Below are positions 51,217-60,916 of a stretch of 64,000 nt of DNA, in pieces; within the stretch, counting starts at the first letter, position 1, and every line of letters begins with the position of its first letter. Origin of the DNA: Acinetobacter calcoaceticus (GTDB lineage Bacteria > Pseudomonadota > Gammaproteobacteria > Pseudomonadales > Moraxellaceae); contig NZ_SLVJ01000009.1 in the NCBI RefSeq assembly GCF_004345325.1, forward strand, positions 62,001-126,000. The letters run 5' to 3'. Under the pieces are notes generated by a model that ran no database searches, was not told the DNA's origin, and saw only the letters and a list, made by a program, of their open reading frames with translations. A program made the position numbers and the translations under genes.

Positions 51217-53622
51217 TCAATACCCATTGTTGTTGCTATTGTTGGCGCTGCGATTGGCAGTATTGGACAACTCTTGATCCATACTGCGTTCGCTGTCACG
51301 AATATATTGACTTATGCTGTCCTCTGAGCCTTCTTGCTGTGGGAGATACTCAGAATCAGGACTGTACTCAGGTTGTACTTGATAGTGTGGGAAGCCACAT
51401 GCTGTGGCGCGGGTAGGGACTGCAAATCGAGTGATCGGGATATAAAATGCACCCTCACAACCCTGTGCTGAGAGTTCACCACTGGCGCTATCAATCCAAT
51501 GCCATTGCACATCATCAGTTTGTTTGAGATTGACGGGTTTTTGTTTGAGCTGACGCATAACGTTGGTCCAAACCGGTAATGCACCGCTAGAACCAGTCAG
51601 GCCAGTCACTTTGTTGTTATCCAGACCCAACCACACCACAGTGGCATAGTTTCCAGAATAACCTGCAAACCAAGAATCACGAGTATCATTGGTGGTGCCT
51701 GATTTGCCCGCCAATTTGAGTTGTGGTGATAAGCTGTTATAGGCTGAACGTCCAGTCCCTGCACTCATGACTTGCTGCATGCCAAAGTTCAACATATAAG
51801 CCGCTGTTGGATCTATGGTCTTTTGTACGCTTAAGTTGTAGCGATCCAGTGAGCGACCATTGGGATCAACCACTGAACGGATAGACTTGATCGGATACTT
51901 AAAGCCACCTGTGGCAAAGTTGCCATAAATACTCATCACCTCCATTGGGGACATATCGACTGCACCCAAGAAAATCGATGGATAACTCGGAATATTTGAG
52001 GTCACACCAAATTTAGTCAATTGATTTCTAAATGTCGGTATACCAAATTCCTGACCTAGGCGCACAGTCGATAGGTTATAGGAGCTGGCCAGTGCTTGTA
52101 CCATCGGCACCATACCATGGCCTATGCCACTGTAGTTTTTCGGTGTCCAGGTATTCTTGCCATCAATATTGATACTGATCGGGCTATCTTCGATCTGGGT
52201 GGCCCAGGTATAACGGCCTGATTCTAGTGCTGAGAGATAAATCAACGGTTTTAGCAATGAGCCGACTTGACGCTTGGCATCGATGGTGCGGTTAAAGCCA
52301 GTGAAATCTTGGGTCGAACCAACAGCAGCAACCAATTCACCATTTTCAGGGTGGGTCACCAGTACTGCACCTTGTAAATCTTTGAGACGGCTTGGATTGG
52401 CATTGGCCAAACGTGCAACAGATTGTCTAAAACTGGTTTGGACATTGGTCTGGGCAATCGGATCGAGGGTGGTAAAAATTCTTAAACCTTGGTTGGTCAG
52501 ATCTGATTCTTGATATTCAGTTTTTAATTGGCGACGTACGATATCAAGGAAGTCTGGGAAGCGTGACGGACCTGTGGTTGGTTTTGCTACGACATTGAGT
52601 GGGCGGGCGCTTTCGGTATCATACTGTTGTTGGTTGATATAACCCGTCACCAACATATTGTGCAGCACCACATTACGGCGATTCAGTGCAGCTTCAGGAT
52701 TTCTCCATGGATTGTAGAGGGTTGGGCCTTGGACTAAGCCGACCAAATAGGCCTGTTGTGCCATATTTAGTTCACGTAGCGGTAGACCAAAATAAAATTG
52801 CGATGCCAAACCATAGCCATTAATGGAGTAATTACCATTTTGGCCTAAATTTACTTCATTTAAATAAGCTTCTAGGATTTCGTCTTTGCTGTAATGAAAT
52901 TCGAGTAATAGTGCCATCAAGGCTTCATTTACTTTACGTTTCAAGGTGCGTTCAGGGCTGAGGTAAAAGTTTTTCACCAACTGCTGAGTCAGCGTAGAAC
53001 CGCCTTGACGCTTACCCCCAGTGACATTGCTGACTATTGCACGTGCGATGCCGCGATAGGAAATCCCTGAATGTTGATAGAAGTTACGATCCTCTGTGGC
53101 GATCAACGCTTCAATTAAAGTCTTTGGCACTTTATTCAGCTTAATCAACACACGGTCTTCATTGTGCTGCGGATAGATGCCGCCAATCAACAGCGGTTCT
53201 AAGCGTGCAATACCGGTATTGGAGGGCTTGGTGGCTCGGATATCTTGGATCTGATCGCCAGTGAATGCAATTTGCAGCACTTGTTCAGGATCTACATGAT
53301 CACCAAAATCAAATCCACGGGTATGAATAAACATATTGCTGTTTTGTACAACGTAACTGCCTGATTTTTCATAACCATTGCTTTGTTTATAGCCCAGAAG
53401 TTTCAGCTCTTGTTCTAGATCTTTTTGAGCGATCGGGGCATTGGCATAAATTTCTAAGGGACGTGCAAAGACCTTGGCGGGAATGTCCCAACGATTGCCT
53501 TCAAACTTGTCCCGGATAATATTGTCGAGTCGGACTAAATAAACACTAAATGCCAGAGCAGCAGCGATGACCAACAATGAAAAAATGAGTGCAATTAAGC
53601 TTATGCCACGTTGAAACTTCAT
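51217..53622 (-). CDS. mrcB: Class A penicillin-binding protein PBP1b
   Basis: Bifunctional peptidoglycan glycosyltransferase/transpeptidase, about 801 residues from ATG 53622 (an upstream TTG at 53655 is unlikely). TM anchor at about 6-30, a UB2H-like domain, then GT51 with catalytic Glu in ATEDRNFYQHSGI and the GGSTLTQQLVKNFYL motif, and a transpeptidase domain with SxxK (GSLLKPLIYL), SxN (ASSYNLSTV) and KSGT (AGKSGTTNDTRDSWFAGY). The C-terminus is a Gln/Asn/Ser-rich tail. The gene after it encodes a putative LpoP activator. Also named ponB. Confidence 0.95.
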   Translation of the reverse strand: MKFQRGISLIALIFSLLVIAAALAFSVYLVRLDNIIRDKFEGNRWDIPAKVFARPLEIYANAPIAQKDLEQELKLLGYKQSNGYEKSGSYVVQNSNMFIHTRGFDFGDHVDPEQVLQIAFTGDQIQDIRATKPSNTGIARLEPLLIGGIYPQHNEDRVLIKLNKVPKTLIEALIATEDRNFYQHSGISYRGIARAIVSNVTGGKRQGGSTLTQQLVKNFYLSPERTLKRKVNEALMALLLEFHYSKDEILEAYLNEVNLGQNGNYSINGYGLASQFYFGLPLRELNMAQQAYLVGLVQGPTLYNPWRNPEAALNRRNVVLHNMLVTGYINQQQYDTESARPLNVVAKPTTGPSRFPDFLDIVRRQLKTEYQESDLTNQGLRIFTTLDPIAQTNVQTSFRQSVARLANANPSRLKDLQGAVLVTHPENGELVAAVGSTQDFTGFNRTIDAKRQVGSLLKPLIYLSALESGRYTWATQIEDSPISINIDGKNTWTPKNYSGIGHGMVPMVQALASSYNLSTVRLGQEFGIPTFRNQLTKFGVTSNIPSYPSIFLGAVDMSPMEVMSIYGNFATGGFKYPIKSIRSVVDPNGRSLDRYNLSVQKTIDPTAAYMLNFGMQQVMSAGTGRSAYNSLSPQLKLAGKSGTTNDTRDSWFAGYSGNYATVVWLGLDNNKVTGLTGSSGALPVWTNVMRQLKQKPVNLKQTDDVQWHWIDSASGELSAQGCEGAFYIPITRFAVPTRATACGFPHYQVQPEYSPDSEYLPQQEGSEDSISQYIRDSERSMDQELSNTANRSANNSNNNGY

Positions 53623-53831
53623 AAATACACATAATAGCCTGTTTATTTTTGTCAATCATGCGAAGCTTTTCTTAAATTTGCAATAATTAAACTGTGAAAT
53701 ATTCGGTATATCAGCAACAAAGCGCTATCATTTCGACCTTGAAGTCCTTGATTCGGGCCTGAATGATGGATTATCTACATCAGCTAAGTTAGTGCTATCA
53801 TAGCCAAAATTCCAGCGGAGCCTAAGCGTAA

Positions 53832-54737
53832 GTGCATATTTCGCCAAAAACATTTAGAAATATTGGTTTAATTGGACGACCAGACAAGTCTTCAGTGGTT
53901 GATACCCTTTGTCTTATCCATGACCATCTCTTGGGTCTAGGATTACATCCGATCTTGGATGCTGAAACAGCCAAACTGGTTCCATATCAAAACACCCAAA
54001 CCGTAAGCCGTGCCTTGTTGGGCGAAGTTGCTGATTTGGTGATTGTGGTCGGTGGTGATGGTTCCTTATTACATGCCGCCCGCGCATTGGTGAAATACAA
54101 TACCCCAGTATTGGGAGTCAACCGTGGTCGCTTGGGATTTTTAACCGACATTAAGCCCACCGAAGTGATCTTTAAATTGGATCAAGTCTTAAATGGTGAA
54201 TTCCAGCTTGATCGACGCTTTTTATTGGAAATGGAAATCCGCACCCACAACGAAATTATTTATGATGCAATTGCATTAAATGATGTGGTGCTGCACTCGG
54301 GTAAATCGGTACATATGATTGATTTTGATCTGTATATCGATGGTCAATATGTTTATCGCCAACACAGTGATGGATTGATCGTATCTACCCCGACCGGTTC
54401 GACCGCCTATGCTTTGTCTGGCGGTGGCCCGATCTTGCATCCGAGTATGGATGCCTTTGCCTTGGTGCCGATGCATCCGCATACCTTGTCATCACGACCG
54501 ATCGTGGTGGGGGGGCAAAGTGAGATTAAAGTCCAGATTCGAGAAAATCGTGTCCTGCCCATGGTCAGTGCCGATGGGCAGCACAGTGTTTCTTTAAATG
54601 TGGGTGACTGTTTACATATCCGTAAACATCCCTTTAAACTTACACTCTTGCACCCACCCGGTTATGACTTTTATATGGCATGCCGAACCAAGTTGGGCTG
54701 GAACCAAGATTTTGACTCAACGCAACAACAGGATTGA
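53832..54737 (+). CDS. nadK: NAD kinase
   Basis: ATP-NAD kinase making NADP+, 301 residues starting with GTG. The diagnostic VVGGDGSLLHAAR (GGDG catalytic motif), NRGRLGFLTDIKP, ALNDVVLH and the long GLIVSTPTGSTAYALSGGGPILHPSMDA glycine-rich region are present. The next gene begins at its stop codon (TGATG), so they are translationally linked. Confidence 0.95.
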   Translation: MHISPKTFRNIGLIGRPDKSSVVDTLCLIHDHLLGLGLHPILDAETAKLVPYQNTQTVSRALLGEVADLVIVVGGDGSLLHAARALVKYNTPVLGVNRGRLGFLTDIKPTEVIFKLDQVLNGEFQLDRRFLLEMEIRTHNEIIYDAIALNDVVLHSGKSVHMIDFDLYIDGQYVYRQHSDGLIVSTPTGSTAYALSGGGPILHPSMDAFALVPMHPHTLSSRPIVVGGQSEIKVQIRENRVLPMVSADGQHSVSLNVGDCLHIRKHPFKLTLLHPPGYDFYMACRTKLGWNQDFDSTQQQD

Positions 54738-54739
54738 TG

Positions 54740-55012
54740 ATGAATATACAACAGATGCTCTCCGTTCTAGATGCCGATATCGTCGAGCGTTTAAAGACCG
54801 CAGTAGAAATTGGAAAATGGCCGAATGGCATTGCGCTGACTGCAGAGCAACGTCAGACCTGTATGCAAGCGGTGATTGCATGGGAACATGAACACGTTGA
54901 TGCCACTCAACGTACTGGCTATATCAATAAGCCGAAGAAAGATCAGACTGAGGCTTGTGATGATGAACATCATGTGCCTGAAAATGAATTTACCCCAATT
55001 CGCTTTGTTTAA
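54740..55012 (+). CDS. yeaC: YeaC-type DUF1315 family protein
   Basis: Small acidic protein of 91 residues in the DUF1315/YeaC family of unknown function. The recognisable stretch is VERLKTAVEIGKWPNGIALTAEQRQ, then QAVIAWEHEHV and the ERTGYI-like RTGYINK. ATGs at 54737 and 54740 are adjacent; the AGGA spacing favours 54740. It abuts nadK and ends at a terminator. The C-terminal Asp/Glu/His-rich tail is variable in the family. Confidence 0.87.
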   Translation: MNIQQMLSVLDADIVERLKTAVEIGKWPNGIALTAEQRQTCMQAVIAWEHEHVDATQRTGYINKPKKDQTEACDDEHHVPENEFTPIRFV

Positions 55013-55034
55013 CACATCGCAGAGTGGTAACAAT

Positions 55035-55062
55035 AAAGGCGCTTTGATCAGCGCCTTTTTTA
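55035..55062. terminator. Terminator after nadK-yeaC
   Basis: AAAGGCGCT/AGCGCCTTT stem (55035-55043 with 55050-55058), 6-base loop, T run. The convergent ybiB gene stops 14 bases beyond, so it may act both ways. Confidence 0.93.
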
Positions 55063-55075
55063 ACAACTAAAAAAA

Positions 55076-56080
55076 CTAACGCTGTTCCCAATAGGTTTTT
55101 GCCATCACCATGGCCTCTTCAAAACTGTCATATGCAGCCATGGTATAGAGTGCGATGCCCATGGTTTCTACGATGGCCAAGTCAGCATATTCATGCTGTT
55201 GCTGACCTTCCCAGACCGCTTTAAGCACACTTAAATCCAACTGCTCCTCCGCCAGACTTCGACCTTCGGTGAGTTTGGGCAGTTCATGCTCATAGCATTC
55301 ACCATTTTTGATTCCGCAGATCAGGGTGCGCGCATCTGGATTGCGCTCAAATTCACCACCTTCACCTTTGATCACGGCGCTGTTCTGATAGCCGAGTTGC
55401 CATGCGGCGCGTTGATGTGAACTACGATAAGCAGGATGGAAAATAGCCTGTAAGGTGGCTTTGGCTTGGAAGGGGTTGATCAAGCGGGCGAGGGTGTGGA
55501 TCGGTGAACGTAGTCCCATGACATTGCGCAGGCCAATCAAATCACTGAGGATTGGAGAGATTGCACTCAGTGGCAGATAGGCAAAGTTGTGCTGCGCCAG
55601 TTGTTGTTCAACTTGAGTTTGGTCCTGACAAATCGAATAGCCTAAGTATTCGAGGACTTGTTCGGTATAGACCCGATTCATGGTATGACCTGCTGCGCCG
55701 TGCATTACGATACGATAGCCTTGTTTGGCGAGGGTCAATGCCGCAAGGATAAACCAAGGATAGTGCTTGCGTTTTCCGGCATATGAGGACCAATCCAGAT
55801 CGACATCTAAGCGGCTAAAGGGCAGTAAATCTTTGGTGGCTTGCACAAAGCCATGCAACTCATCGACCGACTCTTCTTTGACTCGAAGCAGCATCAGAAA
55901 AGCACCGAGCTGTACATCAAGCACTTCATCTTTAAGGATCATGCTAAAGGCATGGTGCGCTTCGGCATAGGTCAGGGAGCGCGAGCCAGTTTTGCCTTTG
56001 CCAATGGTACGGATATAGACGGCAAAGGGATGCTCCAAATCTAAATATTGATTGGTGGTGGGTTTATTCATTTTGTTCAT
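55076..56080 (-). CDS. ybiB: Glycosyltransferase-fold protein YbiB (TrpD2)
   Basis: 334-residue protein of the anthranilate-phosphoribosyltransferase fold (TrpD2/YbiB), whose members bind nucleic acid rather than make tryptophan. Conserved fold parts include the N-terminal helical domain (LTYAEAHHAFSMILKDEVLDVQLGAFLMLLRVKEES), MHGAAGHTMNRVYTEQVLEYLGY in place of the PRPP-binding GTGGDG-x-x-x-N loop, and LRSPIHTLARLINPF matching the TrpD LGPLTNP region. Loss of the GTGGD phosphate loop argues against TrpD activity. In E. coli ybiB is SOS-regulated; no LexA-type box was identified here. Confidence 0.86.
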   Translation of the reverse strand: MNKMNKPTTNQYLDLEHPFAVYIRTIGKGKTGSRSLTYAEAHHAFSMILKDEVLDVQLGAFLMLLRVKEESVDELHGFVQATKDLLPFSRLDVDLDWSSYAGKRKHYPWFILAALTLAKQGYRIVMHGAAGHTMNRVYTEQVLEYLGYSICQDQTQVEQQLAQHNFAYLPLSAISPILSDLIGLRNVMGLRSPIHTLARLINPFQAKATLQAIFHPAYRSSHQRAAWQLGYQNSAVIKGEGGEFERNPDARTLICGIKNGECYEHELPKLTEGRSLAEEQLDLSVLKAVWEGQQQHEYADLAIVETMGIALYTMAAYDSFEEAMVMAKTYWEQR

Positions 56081-56508
56081 GATGGTTCAAAAGCAGATGA
56101 ACGAAGATAGCGCCACTATGCCATAAATTTGGCTAAAACGGCGCTACTTGCTTTTGTGTGCACAAAAACTTGCTTTAATACACACATAATTGACCGTATA
56201 AGACTAACGTCTAATACATTAATGTCCTTTTTATAATCATTTTTAACTGGTCTGATATCACTGTTTAGAAAAAATTTATTAGAATAGCGCAAATGAATCT
56301 AAGTCTCGCTATTCTAGTCTACAGCGCTTATTAAAAGATCAAGGATGACGCACAGAATCGGGATTTAAAGTTCATTGATTAGCTCAAAATCCACCGCTAA
56401 TGTGTTTCGCAAAAAATTATTTGTCATTTGATATCTCTCAAGATGGCGGTTTTATATTTTTCAGAAGGCTGACATGAATTTTGCCGCCTCTCTGTATTTT
56501 TAGAAGTC
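56081..56508. other. Divergent region between ybiB and dctA
   Basis: About 430 AT-rich bases holding both promoters. No ORF, strong hairpin or known operator was recognised. C4-dicarboxylate uptake genes are often under two-component control, but no DctB/DctD-like genes are in the window. Confidence 0.4.
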
Positions 56509-57906
56509 ATGAATATGGTTAAGAAACCGATTTATAAATCACTGTATTTTCAAGTGATCGTTGCAATCATTGCCGGGGTCCTCATCGGGCATTTCTATCC
56601 AAGTAGTAATCAACTGGTACAAGGTGTTGAAAAACACATCCCAGGTTTGGGTGAGCAACTTAAACCTTTAGGTGATGGTTTTATTCGCCTGATTAAAATG
56701 ATTATTGCACCTGTGATCTTCTGTACTGTGGTCAGCGGGATTGCAGGTATGGAAAGCATGAAATCGGTTGGGAAAACCGGTGGTATTGCATTGCTATATT
56801 TTGAAATTGTATCGACCATCGCCTTGGTGATTGGTTTAGTTGTGATCAACGTCTGGAAACCAGGCGTGGGTATGAACATTGATCCAAGCACCTTAAAAAC
56901 CTCAGGTGTGGACAGTTATATCAAGACCGGTGCAGAGCAAAGCACCGTTGATTTCTTTCTGAATATTATTCCAAACTCAGTGGTGGGCGCATTTGCCCAA
57001 GGCGATATCTTACAAGTGCTGATGTTTGCGGTGTTGTTTGGTTTTGCACTGCATCGTCTGGGTAAAGCAGGCCAACCCGTACTCAAGTTTATTGATCAGA
57101 TTTCGCATGTGTTCTTCAACATCGTCAATATGATCATGAAGTTGGCCCCGATTGGTGCTTTTGGTGCCATGGCCTTTACCATTGGTAAATATGGCATCGG
57201 CAGCTTGGCGCAATTGTTCCAGTTGATCCTATGTTTCTATCTGACCTGCGTATTGTTTATCTTTATCGTATTGGGCAGCATCAGTCGCATCTGCGGTTTC
57301 AGCATCTTGAAGATGATTCGTATGATCCGTGAAGAACTGTTGATCGTATTGGGGACGTCTTCGTCTGAATCAGTATTGCCACGGATGTTGAAAAAACTGC
57401 AAATCGCAGGTTGTGAAAAATCGGTGGTGGGGCTGGTGATTCCAACGGGTTATTCATTTAACCTTGATGGTACTTCGATTTACTTGACCATGGCGGCGAT
57501 CTTTATTGCGCAAGCCATGAATATCCAATTGGATGTCTGGCATCAGGTGACCTTACTTGCGGTACTGTTGATTTCTTCTAAAGGTGCAGCAGGGGTGACC
57601 GGTTCTGGTTTTATCGTACTCGCAGCGACTTTGGCGGCAGTGGGGCATATTCCAGTGGCAGGTTTGGCCTTGATCTTGGGTATAGACCGTTTCATGTCTG
57701 AGGCCCGTGCCTTGACCAACTTGGTCGGTAACAGTTTGGCGACCATCGTGGTTGCTAAATGGGTTGGTGCACTGGATGAAAAGCAATTACATTTTGCATT
57801 GAACAATCCAGATGAAGTCGATCGCAGAATGATGCTTGAAGACAAGGACGATGATCAAGACAATCAACAAGAACCGGTCTTAGAGTCTGCTATGCAAAAA
57901 GTCTAA
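56509..57906 (+). CDS. dctA: C4-dicarboxylate:cation symporter DctA
   Basis: Inner-membrane uptake system for succinate, fumarate and malate, 465 residues. It is very close in wording to E. coli Dct[110 protein letters not shown] and [14 protein letters not shown]. It has eight TM helices and two re-entrant hairpins as in the DAACS family. The C-terminal tail is acidic (EDKDDDQD). The stop codon lies in the first unit of a 17-base repeat. Confidence 0.95.
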   Translation: MNMVKKPIYKSLYFQVIVAIIAGVLIGHFYPSSNQLVQGVEKHIPGLGEQLKPLGDGFIRLIKMIIAPVIFCTVVSGIAGMESMKSVGKTGGIALLYFEIVSTIALVIGLVVINVWKPGVGMNIDPSTLKTSGVDSYIKTGAEQSTVDFFLNIIPNSVVGAFAQGDILQVLMFAVLFGFALHRLGKAGQPVLKFIDQISHVFFNIVNMIMKLAPIGAFGAMAFTIGKYGIGSLAQLFQLILCFYLTCVLFIFIVLGSISRICGFSILKMIRMIREELLIVLGTSSSESVLPRMLKKLQIAGCEKSVVGLVIPTGYSFNLDGTSIYLTMAAIFIAQAMNIQLDVWHQVTLLAVLLISSKGAAGVTGSGFIVLAATLAAVGHIPVAGLALILGIDRFMSEARALTNLVGNSLATIVVAKWVGALDEKQLHFALNNPDEVDRRMMLEDKDDDQDNQQEPVLESAMQKV

Positions 57907-57965
57907 GCCTCTGCAAAGACTAAGCATTTACAAAGACTAAGCCTCGGTAAAGACTAAGTTAATGC
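57898..57965 (+). repeat. 17-base tandem repeat covering the dctA stop codon
   Basis: Units begin at 57898, 57915, 57932 and 57949, exactly 17 bases apart, each with AAAGACTAAG (first copy AAAGTCTAAG) then a more variable 7 bases. The TAA stop of dctA is inside copy one, so copy-number change could not extend the protein beyond it, but could alter the 3' untranslated region. Confidence 0.88.
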
Positions 57966-58017
57966 GTCATTGTTAATGCAGAGCTGCACTATGGCATAAG
58001 TACTAGTTTGAATATCA

Positions 58018-58051
58018 CCCAAAGCTGACGGAGGTTGGCTTTGGGTTTTTT
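58018..58051 (+). terminator. dctA terminator
   Basis: CCCAAAGC/GCTTTGGG stem (58018-58025 with 58038-58045), 12-base loop, six T residues after. Confidence 0.88.
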
Positions 58052-58185
58052 GTGGCTATGTCTGTCAAAGCTTTATTAGGCTTATGACCGTCGGGTCTAG
58101 AATTCTAATAAAGGCATGACAGTCGGTTAAAAAATGATTAGCATGCTGCGAGACTTCAAAAAACAATAACCCCAAGGATATCGAT

Positions 58186-59328
58186 ATGCTGGCCTATGAT
58201 GCAGATTTAGAGCTTTTTCGCGATAATTTTAAACGCTATATGAATGAACACATTGCGCCGCATTATGAGCAATGGGAACGTGAGGGCATCATGCCACGTT
58301 CGGTGTGGAACAGCTTGGGTGAAAATGGCTTTCTCTGTGTCGATGTACCTGAAGAGTACGGTGGCTATGGCGTAGCAACCGAATATTCATTAATGCTGAT
58401 TGAAGAATCCGCGCGTGCCGGCTTTGCTTCATTGTCTACCGCGATTTCTTGCCATTCTGAAATCGCCGCACCGTATATCTTACATATCGCCAATGAGGCA
58501 CAAAAACACTATTGGTTGCCCAAGATGGTCACTGGTGAAGTGGTGGGTGCAATTGGGATGACCGAGCCAGGTGCGGGTTCAGACTTACAAGCCATGCGCA
58601 GTAGTGCCATCTTGCAAGGCGATCATTATCTGTTAAATGGTTCTAAGACGTTTATTTCTAATGGTCAACATGCAGACTTGGTGGTCTTGGCGGCAAAAAC
58701 AGATCCACAAGCGCGAGCCAAAGGCGTGTCGCTATTGTTGGTGGATACTCATTTAGATGGCTTTAAAAAGGGCACCAATCTCGACAAAATCGGGCTGCAT
58801 TCGCAAGATACCTCTGAGTTGTTTTATGACAATGTCAAAGTACCAGCGGATCAAATCTTGGGTCAGGCTGGTCAAGGCTTTGCCTATTTGATGCAAGAGT
58901 TGCCGCGTGAGCGTACGGCCATTGCCGCAACCGCATTGGGTGCGATTCGAGGTGCAATTGATATCACCACGGCGTATGTCAAAGAACGTCAAGCCTTTGG
59001 TCAAGCGATCGGTCAATTTCAAAATAGCCGCTTTGTATTGGCACAGGCCAAGATTGATGAATTGGCAACGGCAGCATTTTATAATCAAAATCTGGCGTTG
59101 TATAAACAAGGTAAGCTCGATGTCGAGACCGCAGCAGCGCTGAAATCCTTTAGTACGGATATGCAGATGAAGGTGGCCGATAATCTGTTACAACTGTTTG
59201 GTGGCTATGGTTATATGTCTGAATACTCAATTTCACGCTTCTTTATCGATGCACGGATTCAACGTATCTATGGCGGTACCAACGAGATCATGAAAGAAAT
59301 TGTGGCACGCGGTATGCTTGGGCGTTAA
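58186..59328 (+). CDS. Acyl-CoA dehydrogenase
   Basis: FAD-dependent acyl-CoA dehydrogenase, 380 residues. Family motifs: GMTEPGAGSDLQAM (signature 1, FAD/substrate), SNGQHADLVVLAAKT, QGFAYLMQELPRERT, AFGQAIGQFQNSRFVLAQ, and QLFGGYGYMSEYSISRFFIDARIQRIYGGTNEIMKEIVARGM at the C-terminus. The GGTNEIM ending fits the long-chain/isovaleryl-like group where the catalytic Glu lies elsewhere (about residue 245, in the LPRERT region). The substrate is not assignable. It would feed electrons to EtfBA. Single gene, ended by a terminator. Confidence 0.92.
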   Translation: MLAYDADLELFRDNFKRYMNEHIAPHYEQWEREGIMPRSVWNSLGENGFLCVDVPEEYGGYGVATEYSLMLIEESARAGFASLSTAISCHSEIAAPYILHIANEAQKHYWLPKMVTGEVVGAIGMTEPGAGSDLQAMRSSAILQGDHYLLNGSKTFISNGQHADLVVLAAKTDPQARAKGVSLLLVDTHLDGFKKGTNLDKIGLHSQDTSELFYDNVKVPADQILGQAGQGFAYLMQELPRERTAIAATALGAIRGAIDITTAYVKERQAFGQAIGQFQNSRFVLAQAKIDELATAAFYNQNLALYKQGKLDVETAAALKSFSTDMQMKVADNLLQLFGGYGYMSEYSISRFFIDARIQRIYGGTNEIMKEIVARGMLGR

Positions 59329-59358
59329 TTAGGACTGATACACTACTCATAAAACAAA

Positions 59359-59386
59359 GAAGCCCAACACTCCGTTGGGCTTCCTC
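59359..59386. terminator. Terminator after the acyl-CoA dehydrogenase
   Basis: Perfect 10-bp stem GAAGCCCAAC/GTTGGGCTTC with a 5-base loop; only a weak pyrimidine run follows on either strand. Confidence 0.8.
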
Positions 59387-59436
59387 ATATAGAACTTTAT
59401 CGCATGATTTTCATCAGTAAACTACACGAATTTAGA

Positions 59437-59940
59437 TTACTTGTTGACTTGAACACCACTAAAAATCAATTTATCTTTTTTGGGCGTTTTGATAATCAGT
59501 TGTACCTGTCCCTGCCGAGATTGAAGATACAATGCAGGATCATTCACCAGAATATCTTGTATCATTGTACTTTCACGTAAGGTGATATCATCAGGACAGC
59601 CTATCATTGTGGCTATAATCGGCTGTTCAGCATATAAACGATTGCCCTTAAAATGAATGCCAATCGAATTTATATTACAAAACAAATGACCAATATACAG
59701 CGTCTTTTCTGAAAATTTTAGCGTGATGGGTTGGTTTGGTTTTGAAGCCAAAAATAACGCATCTATACGTTGACTATTAGCATCTGTTGCCTCGATCAAC
59801 TGCCAAGAAAATTGTGCCTAAGTCTGCTCACTAAAGTACATGGCTTGTAATTGTTGCGTCTTTGACTGATCAGCTGATGAAAGCTTATGACAAGCGCTCA
59901 AAAGCCCTACGACGAACACCAGTATAAATATTCTCGTCAT
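59437..59940 (-). pseudogene. META/HslJ-type lipoprotein gene with an in-frame TAG at codon 41
   Basis: A continuous frame of 167 codons from ATG 59940 (GGAG site nine bases upstream) to the stop at 59437, interrupted by one TAG at 59818-59820. Before the TAG: a lipoprotein signal peptide MTRIFILVFVVGLLSAC with lipobox LSAC and about 23 residues. After it: AQFSWQLIEATDANSQRID and a META-like domain with the FCNINSIG loop, IATMIGCPDD and an LRESTMIQDIL helix. Both halves are in one frame, so a single base change (for example CAG to TAG) would explain it. A short restart at TTG 59799 would lack the signal peptide. A sequencing error or nonsense suppression are alternatives. Confidence 0.75.
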
Positions 59941-60314
59941 CGTTAAGTACTCCATTCAAAGTTTTCATGCGAAAAATCTTACACGCTTGATGCTATCGAC
60001 AAGCTTTATAATTTTTAGGGAGCATTACCAATTTAAATACTCAACTTAGTGTCCGTATAAGAATAATGAGTAACCCTCTTTATAGAGTTCATTGCTCTTG
60101 TTGCATCCGCTCTGCGGTGCAATACCAAACTGGTTTATGTTTTGCCTTAAACAGGTCTTTTTATCTTTTCCCCGCGAGTTGTTAATCCATATTGATTAAG
60201 ATTTTAACGCTGATGAAGATCATGGAAAATTAATATTCTAAAGCGGACATTTTTACTTTGGGGAAACCGGACATTTCTATTTTGGAGTTATAGGTGTGTT
60301 TCGCATAACAGCCA
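59941..60314. other. Spacer with possible insertion-sequence end
   Basis: About 370 bases, no ORF. Near 60244-60285 two direct copies of CGGACATTTnTAnTTTGG (18 bases, two mismatches) lie 24 bases apart, resembling the multiple terminal repeats of some IS21-like elements. No transposase gene or matching second end was seen in the window. Confidence 0.5.
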
Positions 60315-60767
60315 TTATGTTAAATCATGGGGTTTTAATCGAATCTTAGCAATTCGACAAAATACGATTCCAGAACTTAGCCCACAAAGTGTGGCTAGAG
60401 TGATTGCTAAAAAATCAAATTCTCTAGTTGATCCACCATTAAGTATTGTCATATATATAGCGAAGGCAGGAAATGCTATTACAGAACACCATAAACACAA
60501 ATAGATTGCGGATAGAGAATTTATTCTACTAAGTAAAAGAGCCATAGGTAATACTAGTACAAAATTTATGGTACAGGTAAAAGGAAGAGCAAATAGCATA
60601 ATGGCTAAGAGAAGACCTAATGTCTGAATCAATTCGGGCAGCTGAAAATCTTCCATCATTATAAGGTTTGCTAAAACCGTTGCTACAAAAGGCAAAGGAG
60701 CTACGAAAGAGGAAATTAATGTAGCTTTTATCAGGCTTCTTGGATGTTGAATATCATTCTTTTTCAT
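60315..60767 (-). CDS. Uncharacterised 150-aa four-TM membrane protein
   Basis: Unknown inner-membrane protein with four predicted TM helices (about 14-36, 47-80, 85-108 and 120-140) and short charged ends (MKKNDIQHPRS; RIAKIRLKPHD). Codons are AT-rich compared with most of the window, and it lies between a broken gene, an IS-like end and an orphan terminator, which suggests recent arrival. No motif hints at a function. The ATG at 60767 has no strong ribosome-binding site, so expression is uncertain. Confidence 0.6.
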   Translation of the reverse strand: MKKNDIQHPRSLIKATLISSFVAPLPFVATVLANLIMMEDFQLPELIQTLGLLLAIMLFALPFTCTINFVLVLPMALLLSRINSLSAIYLCLWCSVIAFPAFAIYMTILNGGSTREFDFLAITLATLCGLSSGIVFCRIAKIRLKPHDLT

Positions 60768-60916
60768 AAGCTGTATCTATAATCCAGAGACATACAGGTT
60801 TTAAACGGTTCTGTCGTATTAAGACAGTTTAAGATTTTCTAAAATTAACATGATATAGGTTATGCTAAATATCTTTATTAATTTGATTTAAATAAATTAC
60901 TTAAGTCTTATGTGGG

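Noticed and set aside
55076..56080. Call as anthranilate phosphoribosyltransferase TrpD
   Set aside because: The GTGGD-type PRPP loop is replaced and no trp genes are nearby; YbiB/TrpD2 fits better.
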